From an uncultured Bacteroidales bacterium (GTDB taxonomy: Bacteria; Bacteroidota; Bacteroidia; Bacteroidales; Paludibacteraceae), in NCBI GenBank assembly GCA_946534715.1, contig CAMNCW010000046.1, forward strand, positions 21,397 through 85,396: a DNA stretch of 64,000 nucleotides, read 5' to 3'. Position numbers and translations under genes: made by a program. Of the stretch, positions 27,487-35,114 are shown one piece after another. Under the pieces are notes generated by a model that saw only the letters and a program-made list of their open reading frames with translations, ran no database searches and was not told the DNA's origin. The number at the start of each line of letters is the position of its first letter. The first letter of the stretch is position 1.

Positions 27487-28347
27487 TCAGGCAAAAAAGA
27501 CCGAAAAATCCCGGGTCAGCGGAATTCCGAGCATTCTGAATTGCCCGGGAGAGACGCATCCCATCTGTTGAAACTCCAGCGCGGCGTGACTCAGATCATA
27601 ATAGCCATGCCGCATGACGGTAGCGAGAAGATCAATGGATGCGCCTTGTGCGGCTTGAAGTTGCATATCTTGGAGGGTACTATGAAAACGCCTCAAGCGG
27701 ACAAACTGCTTCGGCGGAATACCGACGTAATTGCGAAAGACGCGCAGGAACTGGCGTTCTCCGAGACATGCCACAGACGCCATTTCGGCGGCAGAGATAT
27801 TCCCTTTCGCCTCATCGCAGGCGGCTATCACTTTGCGAAGTCGCGTGTAGTTGATATCTGTTTTGGGCGGGATGCGTCCCAGGAAGAAAGCATCTAACTG
27901 CGGAGCTATTTCCTCGGCATTGGGCGATGACCGGAAGATCTGATCCAAGTGCATCAGCCCCTCGTCGCCGCTTTCATGTGCGGTCAGCACTTTGCCGGAC
28001 AAGCTCTGCAAATCCATGTTTGTCAGGACATGCATACCGCCCGGTTCAAAATCCAGCATCATCCCTTCAAACCAACCGCTGAGGGTCGTCAGCCCCAATG
28101 TGGTCTGGTTCGCTCCGAGCAACATCAATTCGCCGGATTGCTTTCCGCCGATTTCCACCACGGCATTCCTAACGAAGATGAAACTGCCGTAATTGGGCAG
28201 CAAGGGTTGCACATGTTTGCCGTTCACAAACCGCGGGTCGTCCGAAGGCGGCGCCATCGTGTCCGTTGAGCCCTCCGCCCGCACAAACACATAGCGGGAG
28301 ATATAAGGCCGCAAGGCTTCTGTGGGATATAGAATCTGGAAAAACAT
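27487..28347 (-). CDS. AraC-family transcriptional regulator
   Basis: 286 residues. The N-terminal half resembles the DUF6597-type sensing domain (YPTEALRPYISRYVFV). The C-terminal AraC DNA-binding domain runs from about residue 175, with ACLGERQFLRVFRNYVGIPPKQFVRLRRF and the second helix-turn-helix in RHGYYDLSHAALEFQQMGCVSPGQFR. Its ATG overlaps the sensor kinase stop as TGATG, so the two are translationally coupled. The outer membrane protein gene starts 82 bp downstream and is the obvious candidate target. Confidence 0.9.
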   Translation of the reverse strand: MFFQILYPTEALRPYISRYVFVRAEGSTDTMAPPSDDPRFVNGKHVQPLLPNYGSFIFVRNAVVEIGGKQSGELMLLGANQTTLGLTTLSGWFEGMMLDFEPGGMHVLTNMDLQSLSGKVLTAHESGDEGLMHLDQIFRSSPNAEEIAPQLDAFFLGRIPPKTDINYTRLRKVIAACDEAKGNISAAEMASVACLGERQFLRVFRNYVGIPPKQFVRLRRFHSTLQDMQLQAAQGASIDLLATVMRHGYYDLSHAALEFQQMGCVSPGQFRMLGIPLTRDFSVFFA

Positions 28348-29804
28348 CAGCTTATCTGTTTACGGAGATAGACAAAGAAGGTGGTTCCTTTGGACGATGT
28401 GTCGAACTCAATACGTCCGCCGGAAGCCTCAACGATGTGTTTGGAGATGGCAAGACCGAGCCCGTTTCCATTGGATTTGGTGGTGAAGTTCGGCCGGAAG
28501 ATACGCGGCTGTATGTCTTCAGGGATGCCGGTACCGTCGTCGGAGATGGAGATTTGCACTTCGCGGTCGGAGAAAGCGGCATTGAGCACAACGATGATGT
28601 CTGTTGGCGAAGCCTGCAGCGCATTGCGGATGATGTTCACAAAAACCTGACTGATCTGCTCTTTGTCGGCACGCACGATGACACCGGAGTCGGGACCGAC
28701 ATAGCGGACAGGTATCTGTTCGTCGTTCTCGCGTTGCAGGGTAATGACGTTCGACAGTTTCTCCGCCACGTCCACCTCGGTCGTAACAACCTCGGGCTGT
28801 TTGGCGAACGTGGAGAATGATTGCGCGATATGCGCCAAGTTATCTATCTCCGCGATGAGCATTTTGGTGGTCTTTTCGAAATAGGCGTCAAACTGGTCGG
28901 TACCATATTTGAGTTGCAGTTTCTGTACCGACAGTTTCATCGGCGTCAGCGGGTTATTGATCTCGTGCGCGATCTGCCTTGCCATGGTTCGCCAAGCACC
29001 CTCACGCTCTGCATTCGCCAGTTTCTCCGCAGATTCTTCCACTTGGTCCACAAGGATGTTATAACGCTCCACGAGGGCACCTAACTCATCATGATAGGGG
29101 TAGTCAATGTGATTTTCTTTGGCTCCCATCTCAAACCGGCGCATCTTATCCGTAAGCATCGTGATCGGCGATGTGATGGAACGCGTTGCCAGATAGGAGA
29201 ACGCGAGCGACAAAATCAAGGCGATGAGGTATGCCGGAACAAGACGCATCAACAACGCTTGCACTTCGGCATTGCGGGTCTGCTCGCTCAGAAAATACGG
29301 CACGGCTATATAACCGATGGGCACAAAAGCACCGTTATGGAACGGCAAATACGCAATGAGGTAAGGTTGATTTTGGATTTGCTCGTAACACAATGCAATA
29401 TGGTCATCGCTGAAGAAAGGCTTGTTGACACTCATGCTGCGCGAGAGAATACCGCCGTCGAAGAGTTGCGGCGATGAGGAGGCTAACAATTCGCCTTCCA
29501 GCGAATAGACATGCAAATCCTGCTGCATATCAATACTGAGGTCACGCAGGTCTATCGCCAAACCGGACGCCTGATTCGACGTCAAGGTCACGTCCCAATA
29601 ATACAAGGACCGCAGATACGATTGGATGTACTCGGCGCGAGTGATCAGTTCATGCCGTTGTTGCTGCGCCACACTCGAATAGACATAACGGATCGACAAG
29701 ATGAGCGTAAACACAAAAATGATGGTCACACAGGCGAATACCACAAAGAGTATTCGCGTTGTAATACGCTTGTTTCGGAGCGATATTTGGAACTTATCTG
29801 ACAT
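28347..29804 (-). CDS. Membrane sensor histidine kinase (NtrY-like)
   Basis: 485 residues from the ATG at 29804 (MSDKFQISLRNK). One membrane segment near residues 17-40, a ~140-residue periplasmic domain, a second segment (LVPAYLIALILSLAFSYLA), HAMP (ITSPITMLTDKMRRF), then the phospho-acceptor histidine in ARQIAHEINNPLTPMK, N-box NIIRNALQAS, and G-boxes DDGTGIPEDI and NGNGLGLAISKHI. No receiver-domain protein is adjacent; instead it is coupled by a 1-bp overlap to the AraC regulator. It is transcribed from one side of a divergent promoter, with a leader of about 15 nt. Confidence 0.92.
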   Translation of the reverse strand: MSDKFQISLRNKRITTRILFVVFACVTIIFVFTLILSIRYVYSSVAQQQRHELITRAEYIQSYLRSLYYWDVTLTSNQASGLAIDLRDLSIDMQQDLHVYSLEGELLASSSPQLFDGGILSRSMSVNKPFFSDDHIALCYEQIQNQPYLIAYLPFHNGAFVPIGYIAVPYFLSEQTRNAEVQALLMRLVPAYLIALILSLAFSYLATRSITSPITMLTDKMRRFEMGAKENHIDYPYHDELGALVERYNILVDQVEESAEKLANAEREGAWRTMARQIAHEINNPLTPMKLSVQKLQLKYGTDQFDAYFEKTTKMLIAEIDNLAHIAQSFSTFAKQPEVVTTEVDVAEKLSNVITLQRENDEQIPVRYVGPDSGVIVRADKEQISQVFVNIIRNALQASPTDIIVVLNAAFSDREVQISISDDGTGIPEDIQPRIFRPNFTTKSNGNGLGLAISKHIVEASGGRIEFDTSSKGTTFFVYLRKQIS

Positions 29805-29824
29805 AATTAACACGTTTTCGCTTG

Positions 29825-29872
29825 CAAAGGTACTAAAAAATTTGCATATATGCAAAAAAATATGTATCTTTG
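29825..29872. promoter_or_regulatory. Divergent promoter pair sharing a palindromic -33 box
   Basis: Central palindrome TTTGCATATATGCAAA (29841-29856) gives a -33 TTTG on each strand. Plus: 20 bp to TATCTTTG (29865-29872), for the ArsG-like gene. Minus: 20 bp to TACCTTTG (29832-29825), for the kinase. The two RNA polymerases would compete for the same 16 bp. Confidence 0.85.
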
Positions 29873-29897
29873 CAAACTTTTTCGCAAAAAATTATTT

Positions 29898-30629
29898 ATG
29901 GTACAGATTTTTACAGCATTTTTGCTTGGTTTACTCACTATTTTGGACCCTTGCACGCTGATGACCAGCATCACGGCGATAGGTTACATTGACAAGGAGA
30001 TCAACAACAAACGAATGGTTCTGACCAACGGTCTGATGTTCGTTCTGGGTAAATTAGCTACATACGTATTACTCAGTATTCCGTTCCTTATGGGGGCTCA
30101 GACGGACGGCATTCAACACCTGCTTGCGCATTGGGGAGAACCTATTTTAGCCGGATTCATGTTCGTCTGCGGCATTGTGCTGCTTTTCAGCGGACATCAT
30201 CACCATGAGCATGACCACGGAATCAGCAAATGGCTCAAAGACACCGACAGCAAAGAGAGTTGGCTATGGTCGTTCATTCTTGGTATCTTCTTTGCCATTG
30301 CATTCTGTCCTCATCGGTTGGTATATTTCCTGACGATGATCGACATCACACTTACGTTGCCGAGCACATGGAATTGGGTAATGCCGGTTGTTTTCAGTTT
30401 GGGAACCGGTCTGCCGATCATGCTCATTGCATGGTTAGTAAGTTACAGCGCGGTTAGCATCGCCAAACTGACAAGCCGTATGGGTACGTTCGAAAAATGG
30501 TTCCGGCATATTTGCGCCGTGTTGTTCCTGGTGTTGGGTGTGTATCTGGCTATCCACTGTGTAATCGAATATCACGAACACGACGGATGTTGCCATCACC
30601 ATCATACAGAATTAAAAATTAAAAATTAA
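29898..30629 (+). CDS. CcdA/ArsG-like membrane permease
   Basis: 243 residues, about six membrane segments. GLLTILDPCTLMTSITAIGYI and IFFAIAFCPHRLVYFL carry the paired Pro-Cys motifs of the CcdA/DsbD superfamily. This arrangement is close to the ArsG-family permeases described for aromatic arsenical efflux in Bacteroidota, but thiol-electron transfer is equally possible. A His-rich loop (HHHHEHDH) and His-rich tail (CCHHHH) suggest metal binding. The start is the ATG at 29898, after the promoter. The last residues (ELKIKN) come from an AATTAAA simple repeat at the stop. Confidence 0.75.
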   Translation: MVQIFTAFLLGLLTILDPCTLMTSITAIGYIDKEINNKRMVLTNGLMFVLGKLATYVLLSIPFLMGAQTDGIQHLLAHWGEPILAGFMFVCGIVLLFSGHHHHEHDHGISKWLKDTDSKESWLWSFILGIFFAIAFCPHRLVYFLTMIDITLTLPSTWNWVMPVVFSLGTGLPIMLIAWLVSYSAVSIAKLTSRMGTFEKWFRHICAVLFLVLGVYLAIHCVIEYHEHDGCCHHHHTELKIKN

Positions 30630-30635
30630 AAATTA
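30605..30635. repeat. 7-bp tandem array (AATTAAA)
   Basis: Four units spanning the end of the permease gene and the spacer to trmN6; it encodes the permease C-terminus. Confidence 0.75.
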
Positions 30636-30637
30636 TT

Positions 30638-31372
30638 TTGGCTTCGGAAGGTTTTCAATTCAAGCAGTTTTACATCCGGCACGACCGGTGCGCCATGAAA
30701 GTGGGCACCGATGGTGTGGTGTTAGGTTGCTGGGCAATAACTCCACCCTATCCTTCCCCACAAGGGAAGGAAATAAGAATTCTCGATATCGGTACAGGCT
30801 CCGGGCTTATTGCGCGCATGTTGATGCAGCGTTTTCCCGAAGCCGAAGTTGAAGCCATCGACATTGACGAGGCCGCAGTAGAACAGGCACGCGAGAACGG
30901 TGTAAACGCCTATCTGAGCCGCTTGCAGAATTGGAAAAATGTCAAATGTCAAATGTCCAATGACAAATGCTATAACTTGATCGTCTCTAACCCGCCTTAT
31001 TTTCAGAACAGCCTCAAGAACCCAGACAAAGGACGTGAGTTAGCGCGGCACACGGACAGCCTGAGTTATAGCGAACTGCTGCATCACAGCGCGCGGTTAC
31101 TCACCGAGGACGGACAGTTGGCGCTTATTCTGCCGGCAGAATCCGAGGCGGAGATCATTGCCCTCGCTGCAACAGAAGGTCTGTCTCTCGTGCGCGTAAC
31201 GCGCGTATATAGTAAGGTGTCGAAACCCGCAAGGCGCGTGTTGCTGCAACTTGCCCGTTCCGCATCACAAGAGGGCGAACTCACGCCTATTGAGGATCAA
31301 CTCGTCTTGGAAGATGACCACGGCGGACGCTCAGAGGCATATAGGGAATTAACAAAGGACTTCTACCTGTGA
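30638..31372 (+). CDS. trmN6: tRNA1(Val) (adenine(37)-N6)-methyltransferase
   Basis: 244 residues, TTG start directly after the AT-rich array. The class I methyltransferase motifs are DIGTGSGLIARML (SAM loop) and the catalytic SNPPYF. FKQFYIRHDRCAMKVGTDGVVLGCW at the N-terminus is typical of YfiC/TrmN6. Two foreign-looking pieces sit in frame: TPPYPSPQGKE just before the SAM loop, from a palindromic element (30739-30774), and KNVKCQMSNDKC from a 7-bp array (30939-30966). Both are in expected loops, so activity is plausible. Confidence 0.85.
   Translation: MASEGFQFKQFYIRHDRCAMKVGTDGVVLGCWAITPPYPSPQGKEIRILDIGTGSGLIARMLMQRFPEAEVEAIDIDEAAVEQARENGVNAYLSRLQNWKNVKCQMSNDKCYNLIVSNPPYFQNSLKNPDKGRELARHTDSLSYSELLHHSARLLTEDGQLALILPAESEAEIIALAATEGLSLVRVTRVYSKVSKPARRVLLQLARSASQEGELTPIEDQLVLEDDHGGRSEAYRELTKDFYL
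30739..30774. repeat. Palindromic element inside trmN6
   Basis: CCTTCCCC-ACAA-GGGAAGG core (30752-30770) with flank ACTCCACCCTAT. The C-to-T change in the left arm is matched by G-to-A in the right arm, so pairing is kept. Confidence 0.8.
30939..30966. repeat. 7-bp array inside trmN6
   Basis: ATGTCAA, ATGTCAA, ATGTCCA, ATGACAA. In frame despite a 28-bp length, so it was accommodated with flanking sequence. Confidence 0.7.
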
Positions 31373-31388
31373 GGCAGAAGTCCTTTTT
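31354..31388 (+). terminator. Terminator overlapping the trmN6 stop
   Basis: AAAGGACTTCT (31354-31364) pairs perfectly with AGAAGTCCTTT (31376-31386) and is followed by T. The left arm encodes the last residues. A separate ATCAGCCAA/TTGGCTGAT hairpin at about 31394-31413 lies just past the rny stop for the other strand. Confidence 0.85.
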
Positions 31389-31412
31389 CTATCAGCCAAG
31401 ATTGGCTGATTG

Positions 31413-32936
31413 TTATTTCGCTACATTCACAGCGCGCACCTCGCGGATGACGGTCACTTTGATCTGACCCGGATAGGTCATCTCATCCTGAATGCGTTTT
31501 GCCAAATCGAAGGAGAGAAGTTCGGTATCCTTATCGGAAATCTTGTCCGCTCCCACGATCACACGCAACTCGCGACCGGCTTGCAGTGCGTACGTCTTCA
31601 CAACCCCCGGGAACGACATTGCGAGGTTCTCAAGGTCATTCAGACGTTTCACGTAACTCTCGACGATCTCTCGACGAGCTCCCGGGCGTGCGCCTGAAAT
31701 AGCATCACAGGCTTGTACGATCGGCGCAATGATAGTGGTCATCTCACACTCATCGTGGTGTGCTCCGACAGCATTGCAGATTTCCGGTTTCTCGCCGTAT
31801 TTCTCACACAGTTTCATACCTAACTCTGCGTGCGGCAGTTCCACATCATCATCTGCCACTTTACCTATATCGTGCAACAATCCGGCACGTTTGGCTGCCT
31901 TGACGTTCAGGCCTAACTCTCCTGCCATCGCGGCACAGAGGTTCGCGGTCTCACGGCTGTGTTGCAGCAGGTTCTGACCGTACGAAGAACGGTATTTCAT
32001 CTTGCCCACCAAACGAATCAGTTCCGGATGCAGACCATGAATACCAAGGTCGATCGTGGTACGTTTGCCGACCTCAACAATCTCGTCTTCCACTTGTTTG
32101 GTCACTTTCGCCACCACTTCCTCGATACGCGCGGGGTGAATACGTCCGTCCTGTACCAACTGATGCAGCGCCAGACGGGCTATCTCACGACGTACGGGAT
32201 CAAAAGCGGACAGCGTGATAGCTTCCGGGGTATCATCCACCACGATTTCAACTCCGGTTGCCGCTTCCAACGCACGGATGTTACGTCCTTCACGACCGAT
32301 GATTCGGCCTTTGACCTCATCGTTCTCAATATGGAAAACAGAGACAGTGCTCTCCGCAGCGGTCTCCGAAGCCACACGCTGGATCGTTTGGATGATGATT
32401 TTCTTCGCCTCTTTGTTTGCCTCCAAACGCGCATTGTCCATGATCTCATTGATATAGGACATGGCAGCAGTCTTCGCCTCGTCTTTGAGCGTCTCCACCA
32501 ACTGTTTCTTAGCCTCTTCGGCAGACATACCACTCAACTGTTCCAACTGTTTCTCAGCCTGTTGGTGCATTTTCTCCACCTCCTGCTGCTTGTAATCCAG
32601 AGCCTGCTGGCGTTGTTCCACCTGCTGTGCCTTTTGATTAACTTCGTTGAGGCTTCGCTGAACATCTCCCTGGCGCTGATTCAACTGCTGCTCACGCTGT
32701 TGCAAACGTTGTTCGTGTTGCTGTATGCGTTTGTCCTGCTCGCGTACGGTGTTATCGTACTCCAGTTTCAGGGCGATAAATTTCTCCTTTGCCTCAACAA
32801 TCTTGTTTTTCTTCACCACTTCTGCCTCTTCCTCTGCTTTTTTGAGCAGGTTAACAGCGGCAAAACGGCTGATCAAGTAGTATATTCCGGCTCCCAACAG
32901 GAGACCCACTACTCCACAAATAATTGCTGTAATCAT
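31413..32936 (-). CDS. rny: Ribonuclease Y
   Basis: Membrane-anchored endoribonuclease starting mRNA decay. 507 residues: N-terminal membrane helix ([19 protein letters not shown]), a long Gln/Glu-rich coiled coil (about residues 30-170), KH domain ([19 protein letters not shown]) and HD domain ([15 protein letters not shown] ... LLHDIGK). Its ATG overlaps the zapA stop by 4 bp. Downstream a hairpin closes the operon. Confidence 0.95.
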   Translation of the reverse strand: MITAIICGVVGLLLGAGIYYLISRFAAVNLLKKAEEEAEVVKKNKIVEAKEKFIALKLEYDNTVREQDKRIQQHEQRLQQREQQLNQRQGDVQRSLNEVNQKAQQVEQRQQALDYKQQEVEKMHQQAEKQLEQLSGMSAEEAKKQLVETLKDEAKTAAMSYINEIMDNARLEANKEAKKIIIQTIQRVASETAAESTVSVFHIENDEVKGRIIGREGRNIRALEAATGVEIVVDDTPEAITLSAFDPVRREIARLALHQLVQDGRIHPARIEEVVAKVTKQVEDEIVEVGKRTTIDLGIHGLHPELIRLVGKMKYRSSYGQNLLQHSRETANLCAAMAGELGLNVKAAKRAGLLHDIGKVADDDVELPHAELGMKLCEKYGEKPEICNAVGAHHDECEMTTIIAPIVQACDAISGARPGARREIVESYVKRLNDLENLAMSFPGVVKTYALQAGRELRVIVGADKISDKDTELLSFDLAKRIQDEMTYPGQIKVTVIREVRAVNVAK

Positions 32937-33223
32937 TGATTTATCGTTTTGTTTATTAATTGATTAAGTTCTTTAATTTCTTTTTCTACGGGGGCGATGC
33001 TTTTCTCTCTTGCATCGGATTGAAGAGCCACTGCCACCTCCAACGCCGTGTACATCCATAATTGCTCTGCGGATGCGTTCGGACGGATTTTCAAATAGTA
33101 TTGATAGCGACGATTTAACAGTTCCGCCGCTTTGCGATAATTGGGTTCTTGCTCTCGGGGCACATCCAAGCCCACGGTATGAGCATCCAAGTGCAAATTA
33201 ATATGTTGCTTGTCCGGAACCAC
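32933..33223 (-). CDS. zapA: Cell division protein ZapA
   Basis: 96 residues. [32 protein letters not shown] fits the ZapA globular domain and the rest is a coiled coil ([16 protein letters not shown]). ZapA cross-links FtsZ protofilaments. The only start in frame is GTG at 33223. It lies between a small coiled-coil gene and rny. Confidence 0.8.
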   Translation of the reverse strand: MVPDKQHINLHLDAHTVGLDVPREQEPNYRKAAELLNRRYQYYLKIRPNASAEQLWMYTALEVAVALQSDAREKSIAPVEKEIKELNQLINKTINQ

Positions 33224-33240
33224 CTTTTATCCTTTGTACT

Positions 33241-33516
33241 TTATTTTTTCAACGCTGCTATAGCACGATCTACTTGTGCTATCAGGGCATTGATGCGTTT
33301 ATACGCCTCCTCGCTACCTTCCGCGCTGACCAACGCGTTTGCCATAGCGATGCGTTTGTTTTGTTGCTGTAATTGCTGTAACTCACTATGCGTCCGGATC
33401 AACTCCTGACGCTGTTTCTCGATGTCCTCCCGCAAAGCAACATTCTCTTGTTGCAACGCTTCATAACGCTGCAACAAGAGATGTAAATTTTGCGAAAGTT
33501 CGTCAAGAGCTTGCAT
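33241..33516 (-). CDS. Small coiled-coil protein
   Basis: 91 residues, almost entirely heptad-rich (SQNLHLLLQRYEALQQENVA ...) and without a globular domain, so only a structural role can be suggested. Its place just upstream of zapA makes a partner of the ZapA/FtsZ system plausible (ZapB-like in size and form, no clear homology). The ATG at 33516 is used; a TTG lies one codon earlier. Confidence 0.65.
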   Translation of the reverse strand: MQALDELSQNLHLLLQRYEALQQENVALREDIEKQRQELIRTHSELQQLQQQNKRIAMANALVSAEGSEEAYKRINALIAQVDRAIAALKK

Positions 33517-33533
33517 CAATTCTTAATTATCCA

Positions 33534-34715
33534 TTAGAATGAGTAACCAACGCCAAGACCGATAACGCCGAGGAACTGTACGCGCTCTGCCTCAACACCC
33601 GCTTTATCGGCGATCAAGGTACCATTGTAGTACTTCAAGTTCGTGCTAATCGTCACTTGCAGACATTTTAGGAACTGATAACCCAGCGAGCAGGTCCAAT
33701 CCACATCAAAACGTCCGAAATGACGGTTGTTATTCGACCACATATAATAACCGGTATAAGTCTCACCGGGGTGCGATGTTTCCCACGCTTCCTTCAGGTT
33801 GAAACCTTTGTCCTGATACGGAGTAAAGAGGCTGAGCGTTGTGCCCAACTTCAAATCCTTGTACGTATAAGCAATGCTTCCCTTGAGAGTTAAACCGAAC
33901 TCTGCACGTGCGTTGCGATAGATAGGATCACCGATTTTGTAGGAATGAACACCCTGTGTCATTGCCTCTTTAGCATAAGTGAACGTACCGATTGTACGCT
34001 GCAAATCGCTGCGGATATCCGCATAGTTAGCCACCTGTTGGTCGAAATCATATGCTGCAACAGCCGCCTCATAAGTGGCACGGTCGATTTCACCTTTATT
34101 ATACTGATCCAAATACATGGACATGTAGCGCTCCTCGGTATATTTCCTGTTCCATGCATCGCCGATATAAGCGGTAGTGATACGACCTGCAATCGGAGAC
34201 AGATAAACGGAGAAGTCTGCGCCCTTGTAACTCTTCTTCCAATCGATACCGACAGAAATGTCAGTATAAGAAGGAGCTAACCATTTAGAAATGATAGGAT
34301 CATAACCATCCTGGTACTTACGACCGATAGCGTACTGGCTTTGGAAGCCGGCATTCACCGTCAGATACCACATCTCCTTGAATTCCCAACCGAACTTGGT
34401 GGTCAACTTGATATTATCGGTGGATTTCTTGAGCGGATCCTCTTTGGCATCCTCCCATGTCATACCGAAATCCGTGTCGAGATTCGTCTCCCACGCCATC
34501 GCATCTTTCTTGTACAGCAAGTGCAACTTCGCATATACGAAGCCGTTCATGTTGTTCTTACCTCCGGCAGCCCAGTTTACCAAACCCGTTGCAGCAGCGT
34601 TCAAACCCACTGTTCCGTCAAATTTCCAAGGATTCTCAGGAGCCGCCTCTTCCTGAGCCATCATGGACATTGCTGCGATTAAACACAGCGAAAGAGTAAA
34701 AATTGATTTTTTCAT
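33534..34715 (-). CDS. DUF3078 outer membrane protein
   Basis: 393 residues. Signal peptide (MKKSIFTLSLCLIAAMSMMAQ), then a barrel-like sequence with WAAGGKNNMNGFVYAKLHL, alternating aromatic/polar strands, and a terminal aromatic (GVGYSF) as in outer-membrane barrels. Function unknown; DUF3078 is common in Bacteroidota. It has a canonical promoter and is followed 14 bp later by the coiled-coil/zapA/rny genes, so it may lead that operon. A second DUF3078 gene is at 50852-52015. Confidence 0.8.
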   Translation of the reverse strand: MKKSIFTLSLCLIAAMSMMAQEEAAPENPWKFDGTVGLNAAATGLVNWAAGGKNNMNGFVYAKLHLLYKKDAMAWETNLDTDFGMTWEDAKEDPLKKSTDNIKLTTKFGWEFKEMWYLTVNAGFQSQYAIGRKYQDGYDPIISKWLAPSYTDISVGIDWKKSYKGADFSVYLSPIAGRITTAYIGDAWNRKYTEERYMSMYLDQYNKGEIDRATYEAAVAAYDFDQQVANYADIRSDLQRTIGTFTYAKEAMTQGVHSYKIGDPIYRNARAEFGLTLKGSIAYTYKDLKLGTTLSLFTPYQDKGFNLKEAWETSHPGETYTGYYMWSNNNRHFGRFDVDWTCSLGYQFLKCLQVTISTNLKYYNGTLIADKAGVEAERVQFLGVIGLGVGYSF

Positions 34716-34782
34716 ACTATAAAAATTATTGTATTACATTAATATTTGTGTGCGTACACACTTTCTTTCTCAAAAAATCGCA

Positions 34783-34814
34783 CAAAGTTACAAAAAATTT
34801 TCCACATCTGCAAA
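34783..34814 (-). promoter_or_regulatory. Promoter of the DUF3078 gene
   Basis: Minus strand TTTG (34814-34811), 20 bp, TAACTTTG (34790-34783). Confidence 0.85.
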
Positions 34815-34989
34815 TAATTTTGACCAAGACAGCCATTTTTTTACAAAAAAGTCAATTTTTACACACTTTTTTATAATATGTACACACGCGTATGGATTTT
34901 TTTTTGTAATTTTGCACCGTGAATTAATATCGCCTCTTTTTGAGCTATATTTCGCCGCAATTCGGAATAGAAGCGCATAAAAAATAAGA

Positions 34990-35050
34990 ATCGGAGTTTT
35001 GTCGGTCTTGAGTCGGTCTTGAGTCGGTCTTGAGTCGGTATTAAGTCGGG
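34990..35050. repeat. 11-bp tandem array (GTCGGTCTTGA)
   Basis: Three identical units (35001-35033), then GTCGGTATTAA and a partial, preceded by a degenerate unit. Located in the leader of the 1289-residue protein. Confidence 0.85.
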
Positions 35051-35114
35051 TTCAAAAAGGAGACATGCCGAAAGGATTCAACACTAAATGTCGTAAATAT
35101 AAACAAAAAAACAT

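Larger units (their letters stand above)
34716..35114. other. Gene-free stretch of 399 bp
   Basis: Holds the minus-strand DUF3078 promoter, an AT-rich divide, a plus-strand TAATTTTG -7 box (34907-34914, no TTTG at the right distance) and an 11-bp array (34990-35050) in the ~195-nt leader of the surface protein. Confidence 0.7.
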
